From positions 124,001 through 188,000 of the forward strand of contig NZ_AZFC01000035.1 of assembly GCF_001435095.1 (NCBI RefSeq): a stretch of 64,000 nucleotides of DNA, in the 5' to 3' direction. This document shows positions 19,491 to 29,303 of this stretch, piece by piece; the first letter of the stretch is position 1, and each line of letters begins with the position of its first letter. The translations under genes were made by a program, and so were the position numbers. The notes under the pieces were generated by a model. That model was not told where the DNA came from. It searched no databases and was given only the letters and a program-made list of their open reading frames with translations. The DNA is from Levilactobacillus spicheri DSM 15429. GTDB lineage: Bacteria; Bacillota; Bacilli; Lactobacillales; Lactobacillaceae.

Positions 19491-19859
19491 TTACAGTACT
19501 TCGGGTGCTAATGAGATGATCTTCATGTAGTCGTTGTCACGCAATTCACGTGCAACGGGTCCAAAGATCCGAGTCCCTTGAGGGCTCTTGTCGTCCTTGA
19601 TCAGCACTGCGGCATTTTCATCAAAGCTAATGTATGAACCGTCATTCCGACGGACCCGTGACTTCGTACGAACGATGACTGCCTTAACGACATCACCCTT
19701 TTTGACAACGCCACCTGGTGTTGCTTGTTTGACAGTAGCAACGATAATATCACCGATTCCAGCGTAGCGACGCTTTGAGCCACCCAGAACCTTGATCGTC
19801 AGAATTTCCCGGGCGCCGGAGTTATCGGCAACCTTTAAGCGACTTTCTTGTTGGATCAC
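19491..19859 (-). CDS. rplN: 50S ribosomal protein L14
   Basis: 122-residue large-subunit protein at the subunit interface. [19 protein letters not shown] and [13 protein letters not shown] are signature segments. First gene of the spc part; no separate promoter was found between rpsQ and it, so it is likely co-transcribed with the S10 genes. Confidence 0.98.
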   Translation of the reverse strand: MIQQESRLKVADNSGAREILTIKVLGGSKRRYAGIGDIIVATVKQATPGGVVKKGDVVKAVIVRTKSRVRRNDGSYISFDENAAVLIKDDKSPQGTRIFGPVARELRDNDYMKIISLAPEVL

Positions 19860-19909
19860 AGCTAGTGTCCTCCCTTCAGTTCTAGTTCAGAATACGATAA
19901 AAACGACAC

Positions 19910-20176
19910 TTAAATAATGACTGCTTTTTCAACAATGTCGACTAAGCGGAACCGCTTGGTAGCAGACAATGGCCGTGTTTCCATGATTTCGACAAGATCG
20001 CCGGTGTGGGCTTCGTTGTTTTCGTCATGTGCCTTGTACTTCTTGGAGTACTTGACCCGCTTGCCATACCGTGCATCCGTCTTCGTCGTATTGACTTCGA
20101 CGGTGATCGTCTTTTCCATCTTATCAGAAACAACCCGACCGCGATATACCTTACGGTGATTACGTGCATCACTCAT
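19910..20176 (-). CDS. rpsQ: 30S ribosomal protein S17
   Basis: Primary 16S rRNA-binding OB-fold protein, 88 residues. [17 protein letters not shown] and [20 protein letters not shown] are the family motifs. Last gene of the S10 part, 28 nt after rpmC. Confidence 0.98.
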   Translation of the reverse strand: MSDARNHRKVYRGRVVSDKMEKTITVEVNTTKTDARYGKRVKYSKKYKAHDENNEAHTGDLVEIMETRPLSATKRFRLVDIVEKAVII

Positions 20177-20204
20177 GTAATAGTGACCTCCTTTTTATCG
20201 TATT

Positions 20205-20399
20205 CTACTTGTTCAGTTCTTGCTGGCGAAGAGCGGTCTTAATCCGCGCAATGTTCTTCCGAACCTGCTTCAACCGAGCGGTGTTTTCCAATTGACCAGT
20301 GGCTAATTGGAACCGCAAGTTGAATAATTCGTCCTTGTAGCTCTTTTCTTTATCGAGCATTTCAGCAGTGGTTAATTCATTGATGTCTTTAGTCTTCAT
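20205..20399 (-). CDS. rpmC: 50S ribosomal protein L29
   Basis: 64-residue helical protein at the exit tunnel. The ATG at 20399 ([14 protein letters not shown]) lies inside the 3' end of rplP (11-nt overlap); the AGGTGG ribosome site is therefore within rpl[21 protein letters not shown] is the diagnostic helix. Confidence 0.96.
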   Translation of the reverse strand: MKTKDINELTTAEMLDKEKSYKDELFNLRFQLATGQLENTARLKQVRKNIARIKTALRQQELNK

Positions 20400-20823
20400 T
20401 AGATTCGCCACCTACTTCCTCTCGGGTCAAAATCTTGGTACGAACGGGAAGCTTCATGGCAGCAAGACGTAAGGCTTCGCGGGCGGTTGCTTCATCAACA
20501 CCACCGACTTCGAACATGACCTTACCACGCTTGACTGGGGCTACCCAGCCATCAGGCGTACCTTTACCATTACCCATCCGAACCCCAACACCTTTAGCGG
20601 TGTAGGATTTGTGAGGGAAAATCTTAATCCAAACTTTCCCACCACGCTTCATGTAACGCGTGATTGCAATACGAGCAGCTTCGATTTGACGGTTAGAGAT
20701 CCAATGTGAATCTAACGCCTGCAAACCAAAGTCACCGAAAGCCACGCTCTTGCCACCCTTAGCTTCACCACGAAGCTTACCACGGTGGACACGACGGAAC
20801 TTTACTCGCTTAGGTACCAGCAT
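20389..20823 (-). CDS. rplP: 50S ribosomal protein L16
   Basis: 144-residue protein near the A-site tRNA elbow. [19 protein letters not shown] at the start and [19 protein letters not shown] are signature segments. Its stop overlaps the rpmC start, suggesting coupled translation. Confidence 0.98.
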   Translation of the reverse strand: MLVPKRVKFRRVHRGKLRGEAKGGKSVAFGDFGLQALDSHWISNRQIEAARIAITRYMKRGGKVWIKIFPHKSYTAKGVGVRMGNGKGTPDGWVAPVKRGKVMFEVGGVDEATAREALRLAAMKLPVRTKILTREEVGGESNED

Positions 20824-20825
20824 GC

Positions 20826-21482
20826 TTATTTCCCTCCTTGTCCGTTATTTTTCTTTTCAGGCAGGATTTCACCACGGTAGATCCAGGTCTTAACACCCAA
20901 AGAACCGTAAGTCGTGTGAGCTTCTACCCATGCGTAATCGATGTCAGCACGTAACGTGTGCAATGGAACCGTCCCGTCAGCATAGCTTTCGACACGGGAC
21001 ATGTCAGCACCGTTCAACCGACCAGCGACTTGCGTCTTGATACCCTTGGCACCAGAACGCATCGTCCGTTGCATCGTCTGACGCATTGCCCGACGGAAAG
21101 CGACACGGCCTTCCAATTGACGAGCGATGTTTTCGCCGACTAACTTAGCGTCTAAGTCTGGCTTCTTGATTTCCACAATGTTGATGTGTACTCGCTTGCC
21201 AGTTAAAGCGTTAAGTTCTTTCCGTAAGTTTTCAACTTCGGAACCACCCTTACCAATAACCATCCCTGGCTTGGCAGTGTGGATTGAGATGTTGACGCGG
21301 TTTGCAGCCCGTTCAATCTCAACAGTTGAAACAGAAGCGTCAACCAGACGCTTTTCGATGAATTTACGGATTTGAAGGTCTTCTCGTAAGTAAGCAGCAA
21401 AATCTTTTTCAGCATACCACTTTGCTTCCCAGTCACGAATAATACCGACCCGTAATCCGGTTGGATTTACTTTTTGACCCAC
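20826..21482 (-). CDS. rpsC: 30S ribosomal protein S3
   Basis: Head protein at the mRNA entry, 218 residues. N-terminal KH domain with [18 protein letters not shown] (about residues 73-90), then the C-terminal domain with [20 protein letters not shown]. Only 2 nt separate it from rplP. Confidence 0.98.
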   Translation of the reverse strand: MGQKVNPTGLRVGIIRDWEAKWYAEKDFAAYLREDLQIRKFIEKRLVDASVSTVEIERAANRVNISIHTAKPGMVIGKGGSEVENLRKELNALTGKRVHINIVEIKKPDLDAKLVGENIARQLEGRVAFRRAMRQTMQRTMRSGAKGIKTQVAGRLNGADMSRVESYADGTVPLHTLRADIDYAWVEAHTTYGSLGVKTWIYRGEILPEKKNNGQGGK

Positions 21483-21485
21483 GCG

Positions 21486-21842
21486 TTATCCCTCCTCTTT
21501 TTCAGATACAACAACCGTAATGTGACTCGTACGCTTGTTGATTGGTGAAGCGGAACCCTTGGCACGAGGACGGAACCGCTTGAGGGTTGGTCCTTCGTTG
21601 ACGTAGGCTTCGCTAACAACTAAGTCTTGACGATCTAAGTCAAAATTGTTTTCTGCGTTAGCAATTGCAGAGTTTAATACCTTAGCCACAACCGGTGAAG
21701 CACCACGCGGTGTGAACTTTAAGATAGCCAATGCTTCTGCGACGCTCTTACCGCGAATAAGGTCGATAACCAGACGGACCTTACGAGCAGCAATCCGAAC
21801 CGTCTTAGCAGTCGCTTGTGCTGATGTAACTTGTTCAGCCAT
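21486..21842 (-). CDS. rplV: 50S ribosomal protein L22
   Basis: Exit-tunnel protein, 118 residues; the beta-hairpin that reaches into the tunnel ends in [19 protein letters not shown]. Sequence there looks wild type with respect to known macrolide-resistance insertions. N-terminus [20 protein letters not shown]. 3 nt from rpsC. Confidence 0.98.
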   Translation of the reverse strand: MAEQVTSAQATAKTVRIAARKVRLVIDLIRGKSVAEALAILKFTPRGASPVVAKVLNSAIANAENNFDLDRQDLVVSEAYVNEGPTLKRFRPRAKGSASPINKRTSHITVVVSEKEEG

Positions 21843-21855
21843 TAGTTATTCCTCC

Positions 21856-22131
21856 TTATCGTGTCTTTTTGTCGTCGCCACCATGGCCACGGAACGTCCG
21901 CGTTGGGACAAATTCGCCTAACTTATGACCCACCATGTCTTCTTGGATGTAAACTGGGACATGCTTCCGTCCGTCATAAACAGCAATGGTGTAACCAATG
22001 AAGCTAGGGAAAATAGTAGACCGGCGGGACCAGGTCTTAATGACGGCCTTTTTTTCTTGATCCTTTTGCGCATCGATCTTCTTCAGCAAGTGCGCATCGG
22101 CAAAAGGTCCCTTTTTCAAACTACGACCCAT
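21856..22131 (-). CDS. rpsS: 30S ribosomal protein S19
   Basis: Head protein paired with S13, 91 residues. [19 protein letters not shown] and [16 protein letters not shown] are diagnostic. The 78-nt gap to rplB on its 5' side holds two hairpins (see the palindrome entry). Confidence 0.98.
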   Translation of the reverse strand: MGRSLKKGPFADAHLLKKIDAQKDQEKKAVIKTWSRRSTIFPSFIGYTIAVYDGRKHVPVYIQEDMVGHKLGEFVPTRTFRGHGGDDKKTR

Positions 22132-22156
22132 TATGAAACCTCCTCTACTTGTGGCG

Positions 22157-22211
22157 CATCGTTTCGCACGATGATCACCAGGTATCGAATTATCCGTTTA
22201 AACGGATAATT
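22157..22211 (-). promoter_or_regulatory. Paired hairpins between rplB and rpsS, including a perfect 24-bp palindrome
   Basis: 22188-22211 is a perfect palindrome whose half is AATTATCCGTTT; it overlaps the rplB stop codon. 22157-22173 is a second hairpin, CATCGT-TTCGC-ACGATG, 25 nt before the rpsS start. Neither has a T-run, so simple termination is unlikely; RNA processing, mRNA stability or repressor-protein binding are open options. Confidence 0.6.
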
Positions 22212-23058
22212 ACATCTTAGAACCCTTACGACGACGAACAATAAACTTGTCAGTCCGGTTCTTCTTCTTCCGCGTCTTCTTACCAACGGTCTTCTTACCC
22301 CATGGGGACAGAGGAGATGGTAATCCGACAGGTGCTTTACCTTCACCACCACCATGTGGGTGATCGTTAGGGTTCATAACAGAACCACGAACGTGAGGAC
22401 GTTGACCAGCCCAACGGTTCCGGCCGGCTTTACCAACGTTAACTAATTCATGTTCTTCGTTACCAACGGCACCAATCGTTGCCCGATTAACGCTCAGGAT
22501 CATCCGAACTTCACCAGAAGATAAACGAACTAAGACGTACTTGTCGTCGTTAGCCTTACCTAAAAGTTGTGCGGAAGTCCCAGCAGAGCGGACCAATTGG
22601 CCACCCTTACCTGGCTTCAATTCGATGTTGTGAATCACAGTCCCAAATGGAATGTTCTTCAATGGTAATGTGTTCCCAACCTTGATATCAGCATCTGGAC
22701 CGGATTGAACTTGCGTTCCAACCTTTAAGCCCTTAGGTGCGATAATGTAAGACTTCGTCCCATCGGCGTAAACTAATAAGGCAATGTTGGCAGTCCGGTT
22801 AGGATCGTATTCGATGGCCTTAACCGTTGCGGGAACATCATCCTTAATCCGCTTGAAGTCGATGATCCGGTATTGGCGCTTGTTACCACCGCCACGGTGA
22901 CGCACAGTCATATGACCGGCGTTGTTCCGTCCAGCGGTGTGGCTTTGTGAATCAAGCAGTGATTTTTCAGGAGTCGTCTTAGTGATGACGTCTTTGTAAA
23001 CCAAGCTCGTCATGTTACGACGACCGTTGCTTGTTGGTTTGTATTTCTTAATCGCCAC
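22210..23058 (-). CDS. rplB: 50S ribosomal protein L2
   Basis: Peptidyl-transferase-centre protein, 282 residues. [19 protein letters not shown] and [19 protein letters not shown] with the invariant His near the catalytic centre are visible; the lysine-rich tail ends RRRKGSKM. In S10 order between rplW and rpsS. Confidence 0.98.
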   Translation of the reverse strand: MAIKKYKPTSNGRRNMTSLVYKDVITKTTPEKSLLDSQSHTAGRNNAGHMTVRHRGGGNKRQYRIIDFKRIKDDVPATVKAIEYDPNRTANIALLVYADGTKSYIIAPKGLKVGTQVQSGPDADIKVGNTLPLKNIPFGTVIHNIELKPGKGGQLVRSAGTSAQLLGKANDDKYVLVRLSSGEVRMILSVNRATIGAVGNEEHELVNVGKAGRNRWAGQRPHVRGSVMNPNDHPHGGGEGKAPVGLPSPLSPWGKKTVGKKTRKKKNRTDKFIVRRRKGSKM

Positions 23059-23087
23059 GTTATTTCCCTCCTATATTTATTAGGATA

Positions 23088-23375
23088 TTATTCTTCGTTG
23101 AATAATTTGATTTCTTTTGAGTCGGCAGATAAGCTGACAATGGCCTTACGACGCTTCTTAGTGTAGCCTTCGTAACGTCCTTGACGCTTCTTCTTACCCT
23201 TTAAGTTCATGATGTTGACCTTAACAACCTTCACGTCGAAGATTTCTTCGATAGCGTGCTTGACTTGCGTCTTGGTTGCTCGTACGTCAACGTCAAAGGT
23301 GTAACGCTTGTCATCCATCGTTGCCATTGAAGCTTCAGTGACAACTGGACGTAAGATAATGTCGCGTGCTTCCAT
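23088..23375 (-). CDS. rplW: 50S ribosomal protein L23
   Basis: Docking site for trigger factor and SRP at the tunnel exit, 95 residues. [16 protein letters not shown] and [20 protein letters not shown] are characteristic. Its ATG shares one base with the rplD stop (TAATG). Confidence 0.98.
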   Translation of the reverse strand: MEARDIILRPVVTEASMATMDDKRYTFDVDVRATKTQVKHAIEEIFDVKVVKVNIMNLKGKKKRQGRYEGYTKKRRKAIVSLSADSKEIKLFNEE

Positions 23376-23998
23376 TATGCGAGCACCTCCTCTACCTGAG
23401 AAAGGGCTGGTTGGGTAATCACTAACTTGTCGGCATCAACGACGTCGAGGACATTCAAGCTCTTGGCTGGAATTACCTTAACGTTCGCTAAGTTCCGGGC
23501 TGCTAAAGCGGCCGTAACGTTGTCGTCTTCAAGAACGACTAACGTCTTCGTCGTGACATTCAAGCCAGCCAACACAGCGGCGAATTCCTTCGTCTTAGGA
23601 GCATCGAATGCTAAGCCGTCAACAACGACTAAGCCTTCGTCCAAGACCTTTTGGGAAAGCGCGGACTTGATAGCTAAGCGACCGACCTTCTTAGGAAGAC
23701 GGTAACTGTAGGAACGAGGGGTTGGTCCAAAGACCACACCACCACCGACCCATTGTGGGGAACGGATGGAACCTTGACGGGCCCGACCAGTACCCTTTTG
23801 ACGCCATGGCTTCTTACCACCACCACGAACGGCACTCCGGTTCTTAACGGCGTGGGTTCCTTGGCGCATGGAAGCTCGTTGCATCAAAATCGTATCAAAG
23901 ATAACGTTGTCGTTAGGTTCGATACCAAAGATATCGGCATTCAAAGTGACGTCGCCGTTTTGGCTACCGTCTTGTTTGTATAATGCTACGCTTGTCAT
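23375..23998 (-). CDS. rplD: 50S ribosomal protein L4
   Basis: Tunnel-lining protein, 207 residues. The extended loop carries [19 protein letters not shown], with the [14 protein letters not shown] block after it. In enteric bacteria L4 represses its own operon; an equivalent leader is suspected here before rpsJ. One-base overlap with rplW. Confidence 0.98.
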   Translation of the reverse strand: MTSVALYKQDGSQNGDVTLNADIFGIEPNDNVIFDTILMQRASMRQGTHAVKNRSAVRGGGKKPWRQKGTGRARQGSIRSPQWVGGGVVFGPTPRSYSYRLPKKVGRLAIKSALSQKVLDEGLVVVDGLAFDAPKTKEFAAVLAGLNVTTKTLVVLEDDNVTAALAARNLANVKVIPAKSLNVLDVVDADKLVITQPALSQVEEVLA

Positions 23999-24019
23999 TT
24001 AATTATCCTCCCTTCCGAT

Positions 24020-24670
24020 TTATTTTTCAGATTGCTTAGGACGTGGTGGGCGAACAGCACTCTTAACAACAACGAGTGACTTGTTAGCACCAGGCACGTT
24101 GCCCTTGATCAGCAGAACGTTGTTATCAACGTCCGCCTTCACGATTTGCAGGTTTTGGATCGTAACTTGCTTGTTACCCATCCGACCTGGGAGCTTCTTA
24201 CCAGGGAATACCCGGTTGATGATGGCACCCAGAGAACCTGGACGACGGTGGTAACGAGAACCATGGGCCATAGGGCCACGGCTTTGACCGTCTTTATGAA
24301 TGTTACCTTGGTATCCATGACCTTTAGTGACACCAGTGACATCCACGATGTCGCCTGCTGCGAAGACGTCTACCTTGACTTCATCAGCCACCTTGTAATC
24401 TCCCAGCTCAACATCTCTGAATTCACGAATGAAGCGCTTAGGAGTCGTGTTTGCTTTTGCTACATGACCTTGTTCGGGCTTGTTGCTAAGTACTTCACGC
24501 TTGTCTTGGTAACCAAGTTGGATGGCTTCGTAACCGTCGTTTTCCATCGTCTTAACTTGCAACACAACGTTTGGCGTTGCTTCGACAACAGTAACGGGGA
24601 TTAATTCGCCAGCATCAGTGAAGACTTGCGTCATCCCGACCTTTTTCCCTAAGATTCCTTTTGTGGTCAT
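24020..24670 (-). CDS. rplC: 50S ribosomal protein L3
   Basis: Early 23S rRNA-binding protein near the peptidyl-transferase centre, 216 residues. [17 protein letters not shown] and the loop [17 protein letters not shown] with [16 protein letters not shown] are diagnostic. A TTG-free ATG start with AGGTGT upstream. 44 nt after rpsJ. Confidence 0.98.
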   Translation of the reverse strand: MTTKGILGKKVGMTQVFTDAGELIPVTVVEATPNVVLQVKTMENDGYEAIQLGYQDKREVLSNKPEQGHVAKANTTPKRFIREFRDVELGDYKVADEVKVDVFAAGDIVDVTGVTKGHGYQGNIHKDGQSRGPMAHGSRYHRRPGSLGAIINRVFPGKKLPGRMGNKQVTIQNLQIVKADVDNNVLLIKGNVPGANKSLVVVKSAVRPPRPKQSEK

Positions 24671-24713
24671 GAGTACACCTCCGATTTAATGTTTTATAGT
24701 TGGTACACGAGAA

Positions 24714-25022
24714 TTATAACTTGATTTCGATGTCCACACCGCTAGGCAGGTCGAGCTTCATTAATGAGTCAACCGTCTTTGGCGTTGGGTTTACGATATC
24801 AATCAGACGCTTGTGCGTCCGCATTTCGAATTGTTCACGCGAGTCCTTGAACTTGTGTGGTGAACGTAAAACCGTGTAGATCGTCCGTTCAGTTGGCAAT
24901 GGAATTGGACCAGAAATGCTAGCACCAGTTCTCTTTGCCGTTTCAACGATCTTGTCTGCGGATTGGTCGAGGATACGATGTTCGTATGCCTTTAACCGGA
25001 TCCGAATCTTTTGTTTTGCCAT
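24714..25022 (-). CDS. rpsJ: 30S ribosomal protein S10 (NusE)
   Basis: Head protein and NusB partner in transcription antitermination, 102 residues. [20 protein letters not shown] and [21 protein letters not shown] are diagnostic. First gene of the S10 operon, preceded by a structured leader and two promoters. Confidence 0.98.
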   Translation of the reverse strand: MAKQKIRIRLKAYEHRILDQSADKIVETAKRTGASISGPIPLPTERTIYTVLRSPHKFKDSREQFEMRTHKRLIDIVNPTPKTVDSLMKLDLPSGVDIEIKL

Positions 25023-25034
25023 TGTGTTCCCTCC

Positions 25035-25190
25035 TTCGTCTATTTTAAAAATAAGACTAACTCCGTGTGAATTCCCGCCACGCCCTCATGGCAAAGCGGC
25101 CGGGCGTGTCGCAATCTCCCACATCATCGCTTAAACTTTTGAGCTCCCATCAGGAGAGCAAAATACTCCCCTGAAAATCAGCACTTAACT
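25035..25190 (-). ncRNA. Structured 5' leader of the S10 operon
   Basis: From the proximal promoter to the rpsJ ribosome site the minus strand forms CAGGGGAG-TATTTTG-CTCTCCTG (about 25151-25173) and CACGCCC paired with GGGCGTG (about 25077-25108). S10-operon leaders bound by a ribosomal protein are known in Firmicutes. I infer autoregulation from position and structure only. Confidence 0.5.
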
Positions 25191-25219
25191 ATCATACTAA
25201 ATAAAACGCCGTATGACAA
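25191..25219 (-). promoter_or_regulatory. Proximal promoter of the S10 operon
   Basis: TTGTCA, 17 nt, TATGAT on the minus strand, with start expected about 160 nt upstream of rpsJ, directly at the leader hairpins. Confidence 0.8.
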
Positions 25220-25310
25220 GGGTTTTCGCTGAATTCCTTAAAATTCCTTGAATAAGAACCGGCAACTTGACGCCGATCAAATAAAAAACCTTATTGAAAA
25301 CTCGCGTATT

Positions 25311-25340
25311 AGAATACCGCGAATCCCTGACCCCTGTCAA
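25311..25340 (-). promoter_or_regulatory. Distal promoter of the S10 operon
   Basis: TTGACA, 18 nt, TATTCT on the minus strand, about 120 nt upstream of the proximal promoter and in the same direction. Tandem promoters suit a very strongly expressed operon. Confidence 0.75.
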
Positions 25341-25721
25341 TTATTTTGATACTTTAATTTAGTAAGTAACTCGTGCGGCTTGACAGGGACCGCTACCTCC
25401 CCGCGTAACGACTGCCATAATAATAGTAGAAGTCGCCCCCATTTATCGGTCCCCTAGCGGCCACCGCCTTAGTCCCCCATGGGTTTGCCCTGAAGCGTCT
25501 CTGTTTCGGAAGGACCCGCAGCAGTTTCTTTCGTCGTTGGCGTCCCTCATCATGACTCCCAACGGCCACCAGGGGACTCAAGGTGGTCCCGGTAATCTCA
25601 CGACAACATGGGCGCCATTTTTGCTTTCAACGGTGCTTCATGCCCACCCAAAACGGGTTCCTTCGTTCGCAGTCCGTTGCATCGATCGGCAACCTCGACT
25701 GCTCACGCCCAATCAACCCCA
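25341..25721. other. Gene-free stretch between fusA terminator and S10 promoters
   Basis: About 380 nt with no supported gene. A 62-codon minus-strand frame (25393-25581) ends in GDFYYYYGSRYAGR but starts at TTG without a ribosome site. I see no clear hairpin or promoter in the rest. Confidence 0.5.
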
Positions 25722-25758
25722 TAAAAAAAGCAACCCACTCTTGCGAGTAGGTTGCTTT
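25722..25758 (-). terminator. Terminator after fusA
   Basis: AAGCAACCTACTC-GCAA-GAGTGGGTTGCTT followed by TTTTTTT on the minus strand, 20 nt past the fusA stop. Separates the str and S10 operons. Confidence 0.93.
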
Positions 25759-25778
25759 GATGAAAATCGGTTAGACGA

Positions 25779-27878
25779 CTAGTCTTCGACTGGAGTCCCA
25801 CCGTTCTTCTTGATAATGTCAGCTTGAACACTCTTAGGCGTTGGTTCGTAGTGGTCGAACGTCATGGTAAACGTCCCACGACCTTGAGAAGCGGACCGCA
25901 GCGTGGTTGCGTAGCCGAACATTTCGGCTAACGGAACGTAAGAGTGAATCATTTGTGCGTTCCCACGAGCTTCCATACCATCGACCTTACCACGACGTGC
26001 GGTAACTTGGCCCATGATATCACCCATGTATTCTTCAGGAACTTGGATATCAACCTTCATGATTGGTTCCAAGATCACTGGACCGGCACTCTTAACGGCA
26101 TTCCGTAAAGCCAAGGAAGCGGCAACCTTGAAGGCTGCTTCACTGGAATCGACTTCGTGGTAACTACCATCGTAGAGCTTAGCCTTAACGTCAACTAATG
26201 GGTAGCCGGCAAGGACACCGTTGGCCATGGCTTCTTGCAGCCCTTGGTCAACTGAAGGGATAAATTCACGAGGAACAACCCCACCAACGATGGCGTCTTC
26301 GAATTCGTAACCCTTCCCACGTTCGTTAGGGGTAAATTCGATCCATACGTCACCATATTGACCCTTACCACCGGATTGACGAACGAACTTACCTTGAACC
26401 TTGGTTGACTTCGTGAAGGCTTCACGGTAGGCAACTTGAGGTGCACCAATGTTGGCTTCAACCTTGAATTCACGCTTCATCCGGTCAATGATGATGTCCA
26501 AGTGAAGTTCACCCATTCCGGCGATCAGAGTTTCACCAGTTTCAGGGTTGGTTTCAGCCTTGAAAGTTGGGTCTTCTTCAGAAAGCTTTTGTAAGGCGGT
26601 GTTCATCTTGTCTTGGTCAGCCTTGGTCTTAGGTTCTACGGCAACCTGGATAACTGGATCTGGGAAGTCCATGGATTCCAAGTGCAGTGGGTGGTCAGTG
26701 GCCGTCAAAGAGTCACCAGTCGTGGTGTTCTTCAACCCAATGGCACCGGCGATATCCCCGGAGAAGACTTCTGGGATTTCTTGACGGTGATTGGAGTGCA
26801 TTTGCAGTAAACGACCAACCCGTTCACGCTTGTCCTTCGTGGAGTTCAGCACGTAAGAACCGGCTTCCAAGGTACCCGAGTAAACCCGGATGTAAGTCAA
26901 ACGACCAACGAATGGGTCGGTGGCAACCTTAAAGGCCAACGCAGCGAATGGGGCGTCATCGTCGGCCCGCAGTTCAACGGCTTCGTCAGTTTCAGGATCA
27001 GTGGCGTTGTAAGGCTTAACATCCAATGGAGATGGTAAGTAGTCCACAACGGCGTCCATCAACATTTGAACACCCTTATCCTTGAAGGCAGAACCTGCGA
27101 AGACTGGGAACATTTCCAGCTTCAAGGTTGCCCGCCGGATAGCGGCCTTCAATTCGGCCTTGGAGATTTCTTCACCTTCAAGGTACTTTTCCATGATTTC
27201 GTCATCGACGTCAGCAACGGCTTCGATGATGCCTTCATGGCGCTTTTCAGCTTCATCCTTCATGTCGGCAGGAATGTCAACCGTGTCCCACTTGGAACCC
27301 AGGTCATCCATGTCGTAGATGTAAGCCTTCATTTCGATTAAGTCCACAACACCGGAGAAGTCGTCTTCAGCACCGATAGGCATCTGTAAGGCAACCGCGT
27401 TAGCGTCGAGACGTTCGTGTAAGGACTTAACGGAGAAGTCGAAGTTGGCCCCCAACTTATCCATCTTGTTAACGAACACGATACGAGGAACGTCGAAGTC
27501 GGAAGCTTGACGCCAAACCGTTTCGGTTTGAGGTTCAACACCGGCTTGGGCATCCAGAACGGCAACGGCCCCATCTAAGACCCGTAAGGAACGTTCAACT
27601 TCAACCGTGAAGTCAACGTGTCCTGGGGTATCGATGATGTTGATCCGGTGCTTCTTCCATTCCGCAGTCGTTGCGGCAGAAGTGATCGTAATTCCCCGTT
27701 CTTGTTCTTGTTCCATCCAGTCCATTTGGGAAGCCCCATCATGGGTTTCACCAATCTTATGGATTTTACCAGTATAATACAGGATACGCTCAGTAGTCGT
27801 CGTCTTACCGGCATCGATGTGAGCCATGATACCGATGTTACGGGTCTTCTCAAGCGGAAATTCACGAGTATTAGCCAT
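25779..27878 (-). CDS. fusA: Elongation factor G
   Basis: Ribosomal translocase GTPase, 699 residues in five domains. G1 [20 protein letters not shown]3 DTPGHVDF and G4 NKMDK lie in the first 150 residues; domain IV-V segments include [17 protein letters not shown] near the C-terminus. I use the ATG at 27878 ([20 protein letters not shown]): the frame is open 27 codons further up, but that part has no homology-like sequence and no ribosome site. GAGGAG is 13 nt from the ATG, a long spacing. Third gene of rpsL-rpsG-fusA, 188 nt after rpsG across a hairpin-rich gap. Confidence 0.98.
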   Translation of the reverse strand: MANTREFPLEKTRNIGIMAHIDAGKTTTTERILYYTGKIHKIGETHDGASQMDWMEQEQERGITITSAATTAEWKKHRINIIDTPGHVDFTVEVERSLRVLDGAVAVLDAQAGVEPQTETVWRQASDFDVPRIVFVNKMDKLGANFDFSVKSLHERLDANAVALQMPIGAEDDFSGVVDLIEMKAYIYDMDDLGSKWDTVDIPADMKDEAEKRHEGIIEAVADVDDEIMEKYLEGEEISKAELKAAIRRATLKLEMFPVFAGSAFKDKGVQMLMDAVVDYLPSPLDVKPYNATDPETDEAVELRADDDAPFAALAFKVATDPFVGRLTYIRVYSGTLEAGSYVLNSTKDKRERVGRLLQMHSNHRQEIPEVFSGDIAGAIGLKNTTTGDSLTATDHPLHLESMDFPDPVIQVAVEPKTKADQDKMNTALQKLSEEDPTFKAETNPETGETLIAGMGELHLDIIIDRMKREFKVEANIGAPQVAYREAFTKSTKVQGKFVRQSGGKGQYGDVWIEFTPNERGKGYEFEDAIVGGVVPREFIPSVDQGLQEAMANGVLAGYPLVDVKAKLYDGSYHEVDSSEAAFKVAASLALRNAVKSAGPVILEPIMKVDIQVPEEYMGDIMGQVTARRGKVDGMEARGNAQMIHSYVPLAEMFGYATTLRSASQGRGTFTMTFDHYEPTPKSVQADIIKKNGGTPVED

Positions 27879-27892
27879 GATTAATGTGTAAC

Positions 27893-28060
27893 TCCTCTCA
27901 ATTTGATCGTTGATTGAACAAAAGGTGACTACCATCATCAACATTGATTGAGTAGCCACCCCTAATTAAAGGATTTCTCCTTTAAACTAGAGACATGAAC
28001 GCTGTAGCAGTGTTCCGCTCTAGTATTTTAGCACACTGATGGTCCAGCAGTGTAAAAACT
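27893..28060 (-). promoter_or_regulatory. Hairpin-rich intercistronic region between rpsG and fusA
   Basis: Minus strand, in order: CACTG...CAGTG; CTAGAG...CTCTAG; TTAAAGGA-GAAA-TCCTTTAA (perfect 8 bp with a GAAA loop); and GGTGGCTAC...GTAGTCACC followed by TTTTG. The last resembles a weak terminator. The region may set the fusA-to-rpsG ratio or protect mRNA ends. Confidence 0.6.
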
Positions 28061-28066
28061 GCCTGA

Positions 28067-28537
28067 TTACCAGCGGTAGTGTGCGAAGGCACGGTTGGCA
28101 TCTGCCATCCGGTGCGTATCTTCACGCTTCTTAACTGCCGCACCAGTGTTGTTAGCAGCATCCATGATTTCACGAGCAAGCCGTTCAACCATGGTGTGTT
28201 CCCCACGTAACCGTGAGTATTGCACGATCCAACGCAGACCTAACGTGGTCCGACGGTCTGGCCGAACTTCGATAGGAACTTGGTAGTTAGACCCACCAAC
28301 CCGGCGTGCCTTAACTTCCAATACTGGCATAACGTTCTTCATTGCTTCTTCAAACGTTTCAACCGGGTCGTTACCGGTTTCGTTCTTAATGATGTCAAAT
28401 GCACCATAAATGATCTTCGTAGAAGTTCCACGTTTCCCATCCATCATCGTGTGGTTAATCAAACGAGTAACCAGCTTTGAGTTGTAGATTGGATCAGGAA
28501 GGACTTCACGCTTTTGTACGTTTCCTTTTCTAGGCAT
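28067..28537 (-). CDS. rpsG: 30S ribosomal protein S7
   Basis: Primary assembly protein of the 30S head, 156 residues, the standard length. [41 protein letters not shown] and [21 protein letters not shown] are diagnostic. In enteric bacteria S7 represses the str operon; not shown here. 75 nt after rpsL. Confidence 0.98.
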   Translation of the reverse strand: MPRKGNVQKREVLPDPIYNSKLVTRLINHTMMDGKRGTSTKIIYGAFDIIKNETGNDPVETFEEAMKNVMPVLEVKARRVGGSNYQVPIEVRPDRRTTLGLRWIVQYSRLRGEHTMVERLAREIMDAANNTGAAVKKREDTHRMADANRAFAHYRW

Positions 28538-28612
28538 TGTTCAAATATCCTCCTTGAAGTTGCTTATCTGGAATAGCTGACGGAAACCGTGCGGCTATTC
28601 GTTCGTTTCTTG

Positions 28613-29026
28613 TTAGTCCTTAGGCTTCTTAGTACCGTACTTGGAACGGCCTTGACGACGGTCGGTCACACCGGCAGTATCAAGCGCACCACGGATGATG
28701 TGGTAACGAACCCCAGGTAAATCCTTTACCCGGCCACCACGAATTAACACAACACTATGTTCTTGCAGGTTGTGACCAATTCCTGGAATGTAAGCAGTCA
28801 CTTCAATTAAGTTGGACAACCGCACACGTGCATACTTCCGTAAGGCTGAGTTAGGCTTCTTTGGCGTCATCGTACCAACACGAGTCGCCACGCCCCGCTT
28901 TTGAGGAGCTGGATTCTTAACTTGAACCTTCTTAAAACTGTTATACCCGTAGTTTAAAGCTGGGGCATCTGATTTTGAACTATTAGATTTACGACCTTTA
29001 CGCACCAATTGGTTGATAGTAGGCAT
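28613..29026 (-). CDS. rpsL: 30S ribosomal protein S12
   Basis: Decoding-centre protein, 137 residues. [36 protein letters not shown] and [13 protein letters not shown] are present; the lysines and proline at the classical streptomycin-resistance positions in the last two motifs are the wild-type residues. First gene of the str operon. Confidence 0.98.
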   Translation of the reverse strand: MPTINQLVRKGRKSNSSKSDAPALNYGYNSFKKVQVKNPAPQKRGVATRVGTMTPKKPNSALRKYARVRLSNLIEVTAYIPGIGHNLQEHSVVLIRGGRVKDLPGVRYHIIRGALDTAGVTDRRQGRSKYGTKKPKD

Positions 29027-29080
29027 CTAACTAGTCCTCCTTCCTGTTTGCTTTCTAGAATTTTTAAGTCCACACATCCA

Positions 29081-29114
29081 GGTGGTTCATTTTTTCTTAA
29101 AGAAAAAAGCCACC
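29081..29114 (-). promoter_or_regulatory. Perfect AT-rich hairpin in the rpsL leader
   Basis: GGTGGCTTTTTTCTT pairs with AAGAAAAAA(TGAA)CCACC on the minus strand, between the str promoter and rpsL. Could be an intrinsic attenuator (the T-run lies within the stem) or a ribosomal-protein binding leader; no family match can be claimed. Confidence 0.45.
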
Positions 29115-29205
29115 GAGATGGGTGTCAATTGAAGTGTCCTCCTCGCCGTCCAGTCAGCATGTCCGGTAAAGTACCAAAGACCTGTCTGCGAAAAGCACCT
29201 TGAAT

Positions 29206-29234
29206 AGAATACCATGCTCACCACGCACTGTCAA
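29206..29234 (-). promoter_or_regulatory. Sigma-A promoter of the str operon
   Basis: TTGACA, 17 nt, TATTCT on the minus strand, about 180 nt upstream of rpsL. Consensus -35 and optimal spacing. Confidence 0.85.
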
Positions 29235-29303
29235 CTCGGTCTCCCAAATTCTCCCACAAACATCCGCCCGAGTTTTACGGAAATACTACTGAGGTGATCA
29301 CAC

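Noticed and set aside
25393-25581. 62-codon minus-strand frame ending GDFYYYYGSRYAGR
   Set aside because: TTG start without a ribosome site, no recognisable domain, and it lies just upstream of the S10 promoters. Possibly a gene remnant, but not supportable.
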